From Mycobacterium sp. D16R12 (GTDB taxonomy: Bacteria > Actinomycetota > Actinomycetes > Mycobacteriales > Mycobacteriaceae): a stretch of DNA of 64,000 nucleotides. Position 1 is the first letter of the stretch, and the number at the start of each line of letters is the position of its first letter. Below, one piece after another: positions 1-11,085 of this stretch. The notes beneath the pieces are model-generated. The model did not search any database. It saw only the letters and a list, made by a program, of their open reading frames with translations, and was not told the origin of the DNA. Position numbers and translations under genes: made by a program. The DNA is taken from contig NZ_MAFC01000010.1 of assembly GCF_002013465.1 (NCBI RefSeq), positions 62,001 through 126,000 of the forward strand. Reading direction: 5' to 3'.

Positions 1-1933
<1,933 letters not shown>

Positions 1934-1999
1934 CGTAGTAGACGGCCTATCTCGCCGCCGGGCATGCGCTCAACCGAAATCTCAGTAAAGTTCTGAAGG
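1934..1999. promoter_or_regulatory. glgE/glgP divergent intergenic region
   Basis: Only about 65 bases separate the two divergent starts, so both promoters must lie here or inside the coding ends. I do not see a clear operator. The stretch just before glgP (ctcagtaaagttctgaaggg) is less GC-rich and includes a GAAGGG ribosome-binding sequence. Confidence 0.4.
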
Positions 2000-4627
2000 G
2001 TGAAAGCCCTACGTCGATTCACGGTTCGTGCCCATCTTCCGGAGCGGCTCGCGGCGCTGGGCGAGTTATCGAACAACCTGCGCTGGTCATGGCATCAGCC
2101 CACCCGGGATCTCTTCGCCGATATCGACCACCAACTGTGGGACCAGACCAACCAGGATCCGGTCGCGGTGATGGGGTCGGTCCCGGCGCAACGGCTCGAC
2201 GAGCTGGCGGCCGACGACGGATTTGTCGACAGGGTGGCTGCGCTGGCGGGTGATTTGCATGACTATCTGAACCGGCCGATGTGGTACCAACGCCAGCTGG
2301 AGCGCGCCAGCGACGACCGCGAAGAGACGGCCGAGAGCACCGTTCTGCCGACCGCCATCGCCTACTTCTCGATGGAGTTCGGCGTCTCTGAGGTGCTGCC
2401 GAACTACTCCGGCGGTCTGGGCATCCTGGCCGGCGATCACCTCAAGGCCGCCTCCGACCTGGGTTTGCCGCTCATCGCGGTGGGACTGCACTACCGTTCC
2501 GGCTACTTCCGGCAGTCGTTGACCGCCGACGGCTGGCAGACCGAGCAGTATCCGTTGATCGACCCGGCCGGTCTGCCGCTGCGGCTGCTGGCGCATGAGG
2601 ATGGCACTCCCATCCTGATCACGGTGCCGATGCCACAGGACAGGCTGCTCTCCGCACGCATCTGGGTGGCTCAGGTGGGCCGGATTCCGTTGCTGCTCTT
2701 GGACTCAGATATCGCCGAGAACGATCGGGAGCTGCGTTATGTCACCGACCGGCTGTACGGCGGTGATCAGGATCACCGCATCAAGCAGGAGATTCTGGCC
2801 GGTATCGGCGGTGTGCGCGCCATCCGTGCGTACGTCGCCTCGGCCGGCGTGCCGGCTCCGGAGGTGTTCCACACCAACGAGGGTCATGCCGGGTTCCTGG
2901 GGCTGGAGCGCATTCGTGAGTACGTCGGGCAGCACGGGCTGGATGTCGAAACGGCCCTGACGGTGGTCCGGTCCAGCACCGTGTTCACCACGCACACACC
3001 GGTTCCCGCAGGCATCGACCGATTCCCCGTGGACTTGGTGCGTCGGTACTTCGGGGAATCCGGTGATTCCACGCTGCTGCCCGGGGTCCCGGTGGATCGC
3101 ATCATCGCCCTGGGGGCAGAGGACGATCCGTCCACGTTCAACATGGCTCACATGGGACTGCGCTTGGCGCAGCGCGCCAACGGCGTATCGCTGCTGCACG
3201 GCCAGGTGAGCCGGTCGATGTTCAACGGATTGTGGCCGTCATTCGATGCCGCGGAGGTCCCGATCGGGTCGATCACCAATGGCGTGCACGCACCCACGTG
3301 GGCGGCGCCGCAGTGGTTGGAACTGGGGCAGCAGCTCGTCGGCGCCGAGGCGTTCAACGATGCCAGCGGATGGGACCGCATCCACGAGGTGGATCCTGGG
3401 CACATCTGGTGGATCCGGTCGCAGCTGCGAGAGCAGCTGATACAGGACGTGCGGCGGCGGATACGTGCGTCGTGGCTGCAGCGAGGGGCTGCCGAGGCCG
3501 AATTGGGGTGGGTGGATAGTGCCTTCGACCCCGGCGTGTTGACCATCGGCTTCGCGCGTCGCGTCCCGACATATAAGCGGCTCACCCTGATGCTGCGCAG
3601 CCCGGAACGGTTGCGTGAGCTGCTCCTCGACGAGAAGCAGCCGGTACAGCTCATCGTGGCGGGCAAGTCGCATCCCGCCGACGATGGCGGCAAGGGACTC
3701 ATCCAGCAGATCGTCAAATTCGCCGACCAGGCCGATGTGCGACACCGGATCACCTTCCTACCCGATTACGACATGTCGATGGCCCGCTACCTGTACTTCG
3801 GCTGCGATGTGTGGCTGAACAATCCGCTGCGTCCGCTGGAAGCGTGTGGGACCTCCGGGATGAAGAGCGCGCTCAACGGCGGGCTCAACCTGTCCATCCG
3901 CGATGGCTGGTGGGACGAGTGGTACGACGGTGAAAACGGTTGGGAGATACCGACGGCCGACGGGGTCACCGACGACGCCCGACGCGACGACCTGGAGGCC
4001 GCGGCGCTCTACGAGCTGCTGGCGCAGAAGGTCGCGCCCAAGTTCTACGAACGAGACGAACACGGCACGCCGCAGCGCTGGGTAGAGATGGTCCGCCACA
4101 CGCTCGAGAAATTGGGTCCAAAGGTGTTGGCATCCAGGATGGTTCGCGATTACACGGTGGGCTACTACGCGCCCGCGGCAAAATCACTGCGTGCCACCGT
4201 CGGTCCCGATGATTCGTTCACCCCGGCCAAGGAGCTGGCGCGCTATCGGGAACGGGTGCAGCAGGTGTGGCCCTCGTTGGTCATTACCGACGTCGACAGC
4301 TCGGGCCTGCCGGACACGCCGCTGCTGGGATCGCCGTTGACGCTCACCGCGTCGGTTCAGCTTTCCGGGTTGGCACCGTCGGAGGTTGCGGTGCAGGCGG
4401 TGATCGGTCGAGTTGACTTGGATGACAAGCTCTCTGATTCGGAGATTGTCCCGATGGCGCACACGGGTAGCCGGGATGGAGGGGTGGAGACGTTCTCTGC
4501 CACGACCACATTGCCGGTCTCCGGATCTGTGGGCTACACCGTGCGGGTGCTTCCGCACCATCCGCTGTTGGCCGGCGATAGCGAGCTGGGCCTGTCGGTA
4601 TTGGCTGCGAGCGACCTGGAGCACTAG
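2000..4627 (+). CDS. glgP: GlgP, alpha-glucan (maltodextrin/glycogen) phosphorylase
   Basis: This 875-residue cytoplasmic PLP enzyme of the GT35 family releases glucose-1-phosphate from alpha-1,4-glucans. Visible marks are the N-terminal AYFSMEFGVSEVLPNYSGGLGILAGDHLKAASDLG block, the FARRVPTYKR segment, and EACGTSGMKSALNGGLNLSI, which contains the lysine expected to hold PLP and the phosphate-site GTSGMK. The GTG start at 2000 follows GAAGGG. The length fits the long actinobacterial form, which carries an N-terminal DUF3417 region (residues about 10-110). It is divergent from glgE, so glucan building and breakdown enzymes share one intergenic region. Confidence 0.95.
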   Translation: MKALRRFTVRAHLPERLAALGELSNNLRWSWHQPTRDLFADIDHQLWDQTNQDPVAVMGSVPAQRLDELAADDGFVDRVAALAGDLHDYLNRPMWYQRQLERASDDREETAESTVLPTAIAYFSMEFGVSEVLPNYSGGLGILAGDHLKAASDLGLPLIAVGLHYRSGYFRQSLTADGWQTEQYPLIDPAGLPLRLLAHEDGTPILITVPMPQDRLLSARIWVAQVGRIPLLLLDSDIAENDRELRYVTDRLYGGDQDHRIKQEILAGIGGVRAIRAYVASAGVPAPEVFHTNEGHAGFLGLERIREYVGQHGLDVETALTVVRSSTVFTTHTPVPAGIDRFPVDLVRRYFGESGDSTLLPGVPVDRIIALGAEDDPSTFNMAHMGLRLAQRANGVSLLHGQVSRSMFNGLWPSFDAAEVPIGSITNGVHAPTWAAPQWLELGQQLVGAEAFNDASGWDRIHEVDPGHIWWIRSQLREQLIQDVRRRIRASWLQRGAAEAELGWVDSAFDPGVLTIGFARRVPTYKRLTLMLRSPERLRELLLDEKQPVQLIVAGKSHPADDGGKGLIQQIVKFADQADVRHRITFLPDYDMSMARYLYFGCDVWLNNPLRPLEACGTSGMKSALNGGLNLSIRDGWWDEWYDGENGWEIPTADGVTDDARRDDLEAAALYELLAQKVAPKFYERDEHGTPQRWVEMVRHTLEKLGPKVLASRMVRDYTVGYYAPAAKSLRATVGPDDSFTPAKELARYRERVQQVWPSLVITDVDSSGLPDTPLLGSPLTLTASVQLSGLAPSEVAVQAVIGRVDLDDKLSDSEIVPMAHTGSRDGGVETFSATTTLPVSGSVGYTVRVLPHHPLLAGDSELGLSVLAASDLEH

Positions 4628-4633
4628 GAGCGA

Positions 4634-6097
4634 TCAGCCGTAGCGCGTCAGGCAGCGGTCAGCCGATCCGGCCACCCCGTCACGGAAGGCATCGATCCGG
4701 GAGAAGCCGGCCGGGATGGTGATTCCGTTGACATCGCTGGCCACGATGCCGTTGGTCAGTAGCCCCGACACCGCCTCGTCAAGCTCACCGGCGGTGAGCA
4801 CCATCGGGTTTGGTTCCCGGGCTGGCGTGCTGGGTTTGGCCATTGCCGCCGATGCAACACCCGTCAGGCAGGCGCTGCGCAGCGCGCTCTGGCCGTTGTC
4901 GAGCGGCAGGCCATGTTGGTTCTCGATCGCCAACGCATAACGGGAAATGACCACCGAGTAAGCGGTGAAGTCGCCGGTTATCCGCCCCTGATCGTGAGTC
5001 GGCCGGGCCAGATCGGTCAGGCGCGGCAGATCGAGAGCCACCGTGTTGGAGTCCGGGCAGTACACCGCAGCCGCGGATTGTCTGCGATATCCGGGCTCGT
5101 CGCATGCGGCCCCCGACACCGACAGTCGCGGCGGCGCTGCGTTTCCCGTGGGCGTGTACACGGCCCGGAGCACTGTCATCAGGGTGCGCAAGGTGTCGAC
5201 GGTGACGGGCGTGTCTCCCGACTCGCCGGGCCGCAGGTTCTCCGGGAGCCCGCCGCGACGCTTGGCGATCTCGGCCATGTCGATCCGCGTGCATTCGGCT
5301 GCGCCGTCGACGAATCCGCGCTGGAACGCCGACACCCGCTCGAATGCGGATCCGTGCGCATCGAGGGCATCGCTTGCCTCCACGGGATCATCCCGGAAGG
5401 CGATGAGCGCCGCGATGACTGTGCTGAGACCATCGCCGGTACTCAGTGTGAAACGCGGCGAGCTGCCCTGCGCTACCCACCGCAGGTATGTTCCGGCCAG
5501 GCAATCAGCCATCTGCTCACCGACCAGGGTCTGTGTCCGAGGATCAACCATCTCCGACTGGTGCGCGACGGCATGCCCGTACTCGTGGGCCAGTGTCATG
5601 GGTACCGCCATGGGGCCGAACATCCGCACCAGCCTGGGCAATAGCGCGCCGCGGTCCCATCCGAGGCTGTTCTGTCTGATGCAGTACCCGGCATTGTCGA
5701 AGCCGATCGTCGGGTTGTTGCAGAAGTCCGTTACACCGGGGCTCTCGCTATTCCACGACATCAATGATTCCACCGGATGAAACGTGGCCCAGAAGGTCTT
5801 GGGATAGGCCTCCTGCCAGAAGTCCTCGATGTCGGCGACCGCGCTTACCGCAAGCCGGTCCATCTCGCCGCCGTCGGTGCCGCGGACCGCCCTGTCGGCC
5901 GGTTTGGGATTCGGGCGTAACCCGGACGGACCGTCGACGGCAGGGAGCCCGGCGACTTGGTAAGCATTGCCGAGCTGCGAAACCGGGTCGCCGTCAACGG
6001 TATTGGCACAGGCCGATAACACCAGGAGTAATGCGGCGCAGCAGGCCAGGATCCCCGTCGGGGTGCGGAACCACCTGACCGGACGCGACATGGCCAT
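4634..6097 (-). CDS. Secreted zinc-metalloprotease-like lipoprotein
   Basis: The protein has about 487 residues if it starts at ATG 6097 (alternative ATG 6091, MSRPVRW). A signal peptide ends in a lipobox, VLSAC, with Cys30 as the likely lipidated residue. An HEYGH zinc motif at residues 171-175 sits in TLAHEYGHAVAHQ and is followed by an acidic third-ligand candidate in the GEQMADC segment. This resembles neutral zinc metallopeptidases of the YpfJ type (PF04228), but I could not test that. The protein is predicted to be anchored outside the cytoplasmic membrane. The start is 13 bases after the dinG stop, so it probably ends the pncB-tetR-pncA-dinG transcription unit. It is absent from the corresponding M. 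tuberculosis interval as I remember it. The substrate is unknown. Confidence 0.8.
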   Translation of the reverse strand: MAMSRPVRWFRTPTGILACCAALLLVLSACANTVDGDPVSQLGNAYQVAGLPAVDGPSGLRPNPKPADRAVRGTDGGEMDRLAVSAVADIEDFWQEAYPKTFWATFHPVESLMSWNSESPGVTDFCNNPTIGFDNAGYCIRQNSLGWDRGALLPRLVRMFGPMAVPMTLAHEYGHAVAHQSEMVDPRTQTLVGEQMADCLAGTYLRWVAQGSSPRFTLSTGDGLSTVIAALIAFRDDPVEASDALDAHGSAFERVSAFQRGFVDGAAECTRIDMAEIAKRRGGLPENLRPGESGDTPVTVDTLRTLMTVLRAVYTPTGNAAPPRLSVSGAACDEPGYRRQSAAAVYCPDSNTVALDLPRLTDLARPTHDQGRITGDFTAYSVVISRYALAIENQHGLPLDNGQSALRSACLTGVASAAMAKPSTPAREPNPMVLTAGELDEAVSGLLTNGIVASDVNGITIPAGFSRIDAFRDGVAGSADRCLTRYG

Positions 6098-6110
6098 CTC
6101 TCTGTCGGAG

Positions 6111-8138
6111 CTATCCCCGTGTGCGGGAGCCCTCTCCAGCATAAGTCGCGTTGTGCTTGCTCATCAGCCGTTGCAGCGCCGCGGTCACCACCGACAAATC
6201 GTGCGTCGACCAGAACGGTGGCAGCGAAGCCCGTAGAAATCCGCCATAACCAGCCGTGGCCATCCGCGAATCGAGCACCGCGACAACGCCTCTGTCCTGC
6301 GCACTACGCAACAGTCGGCCGGTTCCCTGTGCCAGCAGCAGTGCCGCCTGGGTGCCCGCCACCGCCATGAACCCATTGCCGCCGCGCGCGCTGATCGCTC
6401 GTTGCCGCGCCGCCCGGAGCGGATCGTCAGGGCGGGGGAATGGGATGCGGTCGATGAGAACGAGCGACAACGAGGGGCCGGGTACGTCGACGCCCTGCCA
6501 CAGCGACAGGGTGCCGAACAAGGAGGTTTCGGGCGCCGCGCTGAATTGTTCGACCAGAACCGATGTCGCGTCGTCACCCTGGCACAGCACCGGGGTGTCG
6601 AGCCTGGTGCGCATCTCTTCGGACGCCTCTTTGGCGGCGCGCATCGAGGAAAACAGTCCCAGCGTGCGTCCCCCTGCCGCGCGGATCAGAGTCTCGATCT
6701 CATCAAGTGTCGCTGCACCGACGCCGTCGCGTCCCGGGGCGGGAAGGTGTCGCGCGAGGTAAAGAATGGCGGACTTCTCATGCTGAAAGGGAGACCCGAC
6801 GTCGATGCCATGCCAGGTGGTCTTGGCCTCGGTGCCAGAGTCTGTGCTGGCTTCACGTGCGGGCAGCCCCCAAGAGGCGGCCATGGTGTCGAACTTCCCC
6901 CCGAGTGCCAGGGTGGCGGACGTGAGGATGACGGTGCGTTGTCCGAACAGTCGGGTGCGCAGCAGCCCCGCGACCGACAGCGGGGCGACCCGCAGCACGG
7001 GGCGTACCGAGCCCCGGTTGTCCTCATGATCGAGCCAGACCACATTGTGGCGTGCCGTGATCTCCGGTTCGCCCCAGCACGCCAGTGCTAAGGAAGCGGC
7101 ATCGACAATATCGCCCAGCGCGGCAACCGCTTCCGTACGCGCCGCGGCGGTGCCGGGGTCGGTGGACTGCCCGGTGGGGATCTCGGTGCGCGCCGCGGCC
7201 GCGGCGTCGCGCAGCGCGGTCAGATAGGTGACGGTTTCCTCATCCGCGCGGTCGATGGTGCCGGGCCTGCTGTCATGGATCAGTGAGGAGAACGTTGCCG
7301 AACTGGCCTCGAATCGGCTCGCCGTCTCGGGTGACACCAGTCGGCCGATACGCCGGATGGTGACGGTGAGTCCCACTGCCGAGAGTTCTTGGGTGGCAAC
7401 GCTTGTTACCCGGTCAACGAGGTCGTGCGCCTCGTCGACGATCACCGCGTCATGCTCGGGCAGGATGTTTATGTCGGCGATGGCGTCGATGGCCAGCAGT
7501 GCGTGATTGGTGACCACCACATCGGACTGTCCCGCGTCGAGCCGGGCCAGCTCTGCAAAGCACTCGGTGCCGAACGGGCACCGAGTGGCGCCGAGGCATT
7601 CGCGTGCCGACACGCTGACCTGCGACCAGGAACGATCGGGCACGCCGGGCTTGAGCTCGTCGCGATCCCCGGTCTTGGTGGTATCCGCCCAGTCATTGAG
7701 CCGCTGTATATCGCGCCCTAGCGCGCTGGCCGCGAAGGGCTCGAACAGCGTGTCCGGAGCTTCCTGGTCGGAGGCGGCTCCGTTGTGCAATTTGTTGAGG
7801 CACAGGTAATTTCCCCGGCCCTTGAGGATTGCGAACGTCGGCTTGCGGGACAGCGAGGGTGTCAACGCTTCCGCTAATCGGGGCAGATCGCGATCCACGA
7901 GCTGACGTTGCAGCGCGATGGTCGCCGTTGAAACCACGACCGGGGATGACTCCTCGATGGCGTGGGCAAGGGCAGGCACCAGGTAGGCCAGGGACTTCCC
8001 GGTGCCGGTGCCGGCCTGGACCACCAGGTGTTCACCGCTGTGTAGGGAGTGCTCGACGGCGGTGGCCATCGTGAGCTGTCCGGTGCGTTCAGTTCCGCCG
8101 AGCGCTGTGACGGCGGTGGCGAGCAGACCCGTGGATAT
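6111..8138 (-). CDS. dinG: DinG-family ATP-dependent DNA helicase
   Basis: This superfamily 2, XPD-like iron-sulfur helicase resembles Rv1329c. From the internal ATG at 8069, Walker A AGTGTGKS lies at residues 19-26. The Fe-S cysteines are the Cys in NYLCLNK and three in ARECLGATRCPFGTECF. The DEAH box is VDEAHDL, and the C-terminal helicase motifs include LFGTLSLWQGVDVPG and QGTGRLLR. Homology suggests the true N-terminus extends upstream as STGLLATAVTALGGTERTGQLT before that ATG, yet no ATG, GTG or TTG lies in frame there. I place the 5' end at a possible ATA codon (8138) as a marker only. The next gene upstream, pncA, stops at 8162. Confidence 0.88.
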   Translation of the reverse strand: MSTGLLATAVTALGGTERTGQLTMATAVEHSLHSGEHLVVQAGTGTGKSLAYLVPALAHAIEESSPVVVSTATIALQRQLVDRDLPRLAEALTPSLSRKPTFAILKGRGNYLCLNKLHNGAASDQEAPDTLFEPFAASALGRDIQRLNDWADTTKTGDRDELKPGVPDRSWSQVSVSARECLGATRCPFGTECFAELARLDAGQSDVVVTNHALLAIDAIADINILPEHDAVIVDEAHDLVDRVTSVATQELSAVGLTVTIRRIGRLVSPETASRFEASSATFSSLIHDSRPGTIDRADEETVTYLTALRDAAAAARTEIPTGQSTDPGTAAARTEAVAALGDIVDAASLALACWGEPEITARHNVVWLDHEDNRGSVRPVLRVAPLSVAGLLRTRLFGQRTVILTSATLALGGKFDTMAASWGLPAREASTDSGTEAKTTWHGIDVGSPFQHEKSAILYLARHLPAPGRDGVGAATLDEIETLIRAAGGRTLGLFSSMRAAKEASEEMRTRLDTPVLCQGDDATSVLVEQFSAAPETSLFGTLSLWQGVDVPGPSLSLVLIDRIPFPRPDDPLRAARQRAISARGGNGFMAVAGTQAALLLAQGTGRLLRSAQDRGVVAVLDSRMATAGYGGFLRASLPPFWSTHDLSVVTAALQRLMSKHNATYAGEGSRTRG

Positions 8139-8156
8139 GGATGCGCCGCTCGATTT

Positions 8157-8162
8157 CTCCTT
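8157..8162 (-). promoter_or_regulatory. Strong Shine-Dalgarno AAGGAG overlapping the pncA stop, upstream of dinG
   Basis: AAGGAG is read on the minus strand and overlaps the TGA of pncA. No standard start codon in the dinG frame falls within 4-12 bases after it. This is what makes the dinG start ambiguous. Confidence 0.6.
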
Positions 8163-8716
8163 CAGCGGATCACCTCGACGCCGGCGTCCCGGAGCTCATC
8201 CAGGACACGATTCACCGATTCTTCCTCAATGCCAACGGAATACTCGGTGAGCACACGGACATGCAGCCCCTCACGAGCCGCGTCGCGGGCGGTGGCGGCC
8301 ACGCAGTATTCGGTGGCGATGCCCACCACGTCGATGCTGTCCAGATCTCGGGTCCGCAGCCAGGATGCCAGTGCCGTGCCATCGGTGCCGACGCCCTCGA
8401 AGCCCGAATATGCGGCGGAATAGCTGCCTTTGGAGAACACCGCGTCGACGGGGCGCAGATCAAGGTCCGGATGGAAGTCGGCGCCGGGTGTGCCGACCCG
8501 GCAGTGTGGCGGCCAGCTTGTCGCGAAGTCTGGTGTCTCGGAGAAATGATCGCCGGGATCGATGTGAAAGTCGCGAGTCGCGACCACCGCGTCGTATGCG
8601 CCGGATGTCGTGAGGTTGTTGATCGTCCGGGCGAGCGCGGCACCACCGGGCACGGGCAACGAGCCTCCTTCGCAGAAGTCATTCTGCACGTCGACGACGA
8701 TAAGTGCCCTGCCCAT
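8162..8716 (-). CDS. pncA: PncA, nicotinamidase/pyrazinamidase
   Basis: The cysteine hydrolase converts nicotinamide to nicotinate for NAD salvage and, in mycobacteria, can activate pyrazinamide. It has 184 residues, the usual family length. The catalytic triad is visible as Asp9 (VVDVQNDF), Lys96 (FSKGSY) and Cys138 (TEYCV). The metal ligands Asp49, His51, His57 and His71 are all present in RDFHIDPGDHF and WPPHC. It sits downstream of a TetR gene and pncB on the same strand and just before dinG. Nothing suggests inactivation. Confidence 0.95.
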   Translation of the reverse strand: MGRALIVVDVQNDFCEGGSLPVPGGAALARTINNLTTSGAYDAVVATRDFHIDPGDHFSETPDFATSWPPHCRVGTPGADFHPDLDLRPVDAVFSKGSYSAAYSGFEGVGTDGTALASWLRTRDLDSIDVVGIATEYCVAATARDAAREGLHVRVLTEYSVGIEEESVNRVLDELRDAGVEVIR

Positions 8717-8740
8717 GGATCGACGGTACCCGGCCCGTGG

Positions 8741-9349
8741 TCAGTCGAAGATCGCCGACACCTGGCGGCCCATGCGTGAGATGTAGTCGATGAGCTCGTC
8801 GCGGCTGATGCCCAGATCTCCGCGCAGATAGTCGATGATGGCGCCCGAGGCCGCGCCGACGAGCGATACCGACAGAAATCGGCGGCGTCCGGGGTCGCCG
8901 ACGTCCACCAGCGCCTTCTCTGCGAGTGAGGCGAACGCCATCGAACCCGCGAACCCGACGCTGCCGAGTGTCGGCTCGGTGAATGGGGCCAGCATCATGA
9001 TGCGGCCGTATTCCGGATTGTCGACGGTCGCCCCGATGAAGGTCTCCACCGCGCGGGTTTCTAAATCCTCGCCATCGGCGGCGAATTCGGTGACGACACG
9101 CATCACGGATTCAAGGACGTCTTGATACACCGCGCGCACGAAGTCGTCTCGATCACCGAACTCCTCGTAGAAGTTGCGTTCCGAGACGCCGGAGGACCTA
9201 CATACGGTGCGGATGGTCAGCGCCGGGCCGTCGACAGCGCCGAGCGCCGCGATGCCCGCGTCGAGCAGTGCGCGTCGACGCGTCGCCCGACGCTCCTCGG
9301 GAGTGGTTCCCGCCCATTGCCTTCTGGCTGCCATGTGTCCTCCGGGCAA
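8741..9349 (-). CDS. TetR-family transcriptional regulator between pncB and pncA
   Basis: The protein has 202 residues from 9349, or fewer if it starts at MAARRQW. The N-terminal helix-turn-helix covers residues about 28-72 (LTIRTVCRSSGVSERNFYEEFGDRDDFVRAVY), which is classic TetR. The C-terminal ligand-binding half is not assignable to a known effector. It starts three bases after the pncB stop, so the two are probably co-transcribed and followed by pncA. I infer a role in controlling this NAD-salvage unit, but no operator was identified. Confidence 0.85.
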   Translation of the reverse strand: MPGGHMAARRQWAGTTPEERRATRRRALLDAGIAALGAVDGPALTIRTVCRSSGVSERNFYEEFGDRDDFVRAVYQDVLESVMRVVTEFAADGEDLETRAVETFIGATVDNPEYGRIMMLAPFTEPTLGSVGFAGSMAFASLAEKALVDVGDPGRRRFLSVSLVGAASGAIIDYLRGDLGISRDELIDYISRMGRQVSAIFD

Positions 9350-9352
9350 GAA

Positions 9353-10666
9353 TTATCCCACCAGCCGGGTGGTAATCGCAGGATCCCCGTGGGAAAGGCC
9401 CAACCCCTCCCACGGCAGGCTCAGTAATCCCGCGCGTACACGGCCCCTGGCGTCTTCGAGTGAGTCGGTGGTGATGGGCGTGCCGCCGCGCACCAGCGGT
9501 GCGGTGAGCGTCCGGTGTGGCTCGTTCAGTGTCGGCCGGCCGGCGGCCGCCTGGTACACCACTTCCTCGGTGATGGTGCCGGACGGCTTGGCGGTGCGCA
9601 GGGCGCATTTGTGGCCGCCGTGGGATTCCTTATGGCTGCTGCGTTTTGCCACCGGGATGCCGTCGATCTCGACGAGCTTGTAGACCATGCCTGCCGTCGG
9701 GAATCCCGAGCCGGTCACCACCGAGGTGCCCACTCCGTAGATGTCGACGGGCTCGGCGCGCAGTGCCGCGATGGAGTACTCGTCGAGGTCTCCGGAAACG
9801 ACAATGCGGGTTCGGTGCGCACCCAGCGCGTCGAGTTGTGCTCGAACCTGCCGGGCCAGCATGCCCAGATCGCCGGAATCGATGCGTACCGCCCCGAGCT
9901 CGGGGCCCGCGACGGCGATCGCGTTCTCGACCCCGCTGGTGATGTCGTAGGTGTCCACCAGCAAGGTGGTGGACACCCCCAGCGCTTCCACCTGTGCACG
10001 AAACGCCTCGCGTTCGGCCTCGCTGGGGCTCATCCCGTCCTTGGCATGGAGCAGAGTGAATGCATGTGCGGCTGTACCGCGGGCGGGCACGCCGTAACGG
10101 CGCTGCGCCTCCAGATTGGACGTCGATTCGAACCCCGCGAGATAGGCCGCGCGGGCGCAGGCCACCGCGGCCAGCTCGTGCGTGCGCCGCGAACCCATCT
10201 CGATGAGCGGACGGCCTCCGGCCGCCGACGCCATTCGGGCTGCGGCAGAGGCGACGGCACTGTCATGGTTCAGGATCGACAGCGCCAGGGTTTCGAGGAT
10301 GACGCATTCAGCGAAGGTTCCCCGCACGGTCAGTACCGGGGATCCCGGGAAGTAGAGCTCGCCCTCCGGGTAGCCGTCGATGTCACCACCGAATCGGTAC
10401 GTGGCGAGGTACTGGAGTGCGTCCTTGTCCAAAAAATCGGACAAGGATTTCAATTCTTCGGGTCCGAATCGGAACTCGGCAAGCGCTTCGAGTAACCGGG
10501 CGGTACCGGCGACCACGCCGTACCGGCGGCCGTCCGGCAACCTTCTGGCGAACACTTCGAAGGTGGCTTGACGTCCCGCGGTGCCGTCGCGCAGTGCCGC
10601 GGCGAGCATGGTGAGCTCGTACTTGTCGGTGAGTAATGACGTGCCCTGGTGCGTCATGTGCGCCAC
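9353..10666 (-). CDS. pncB: PncB, nicotinate phosphoribosyltransferase
   Basis: This 437-residue cytoplasmic enzyme makes nicotinate mononucleotide from nicotinate and PRPP, the step after PncA. The N-terminal LLTDKYELTMLAAALRDG block and the central VRIDSGDLGMLARQVR and YGVGTSVVTG motifs are typical of the family. The start is either MAHMTHQ (10666) or the second Met. It is divergent from clpS and matches Rv1330c in position. It likely heads the operon pncB-tetR-pncA. Confidence 0.95.
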   Translation of the reverse strand: MAHMTHQGTSLLTDKYELTMLAAALRDGTAGRQATFEVFARRLPDGRRYGVVAGTARLLEALAEFRFGPEELKSLSDFLDKDALQYLATYRFGGDIDGYPEGELYFPGSPVLTVRGTFAECVILETLALSILNHDSAVASAAARMASAAGGRPLIEMGSRRTHELAAVACARAAYLAGFESTSNLEAQRRYGVPARGTAAHAFTLLHAKDGMSPSEAEREAFRAQVEALGVSTTLLVDTYDITSGVENAIAVAGPELGAVRIDSGDLGMLARQVRAQLDALGAHRTRIVVSGDLDEYSIAALRAEPVDIYGVGTSVVTGSGFPTAGMVYKLVEIDGIPVAKRSSHKESHGGHKCALRTAKPSGTITEEVVYQAAAGRPTLNEPHRTLTAPLVRGGTPITTDSLEDARGRVRAGLLSLPWEGLGLSHGDPAITTRLVG

Positions 10667-10771
10667 GTTAGCGGGATACCTGGGTGCGTGACCGGCTCCG
10701 ACAGGCTTCGGGGGACGGTGGAACTCCGAACGTCATGCTGACAGAGTTGGCGGTCCCGGTATTCTGGGGCC

Positions 10772-11074
10772 ATGGGTGCGCCGGCGCGAGCCTTGCCAGG
10801 GACTACTGCGGAGAGGTCTGTCGAACATGTCGACCAGACTCAGTCGCCGTGGGTCACCATCGTCTGGGACGACCCGGTGAACCTGATGAACTATGTCGCC
10901 TATGTGTTCCAGCAGCTGTTCGGCTACAGCGAGAGCGAGGCCACCAACCTGATGCTGCAGGTTCACCATGAGGGTAAGGCTGTGGTGTCGTGCGGGGCTC
11001 GCGAGTCGATGGAGATCGATGTCAGCAAGCTGCACGCCGCCGGTCTGTGGGCCACTTTGCAGCAGGATCGCTGA
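10772..11074 (+). CDS. clpS: ClpS, Clp protease N-end-rule adaptor
   Basis: The small 100-residue adaptor delivers N-degron substrates to the ClpC/ClpP machinery. The core [27 protein letters not shown] and the [15 protein letters not shown] segment define the ClpS fold, with the Asp-Asp-Pro-Val-Asn substrate-pocket motif intact. Residues 1-25 are a variable tail. It is followed by the DUF2017 gene 11 bases downstream, as for Rv1331-Rv1332. Confidence 0.93.
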   Translation: MGAPARALPGTTAERSVEHVDQTQSPWVTIVWDDPVNLMNYVAYVFQQLFGYSESEATNLMLQVHHEGKAVVSCGARESMEIDVSKLHAAGLWATLQQDR

Positions 11075-11085
11075 GCCGCTGATCC

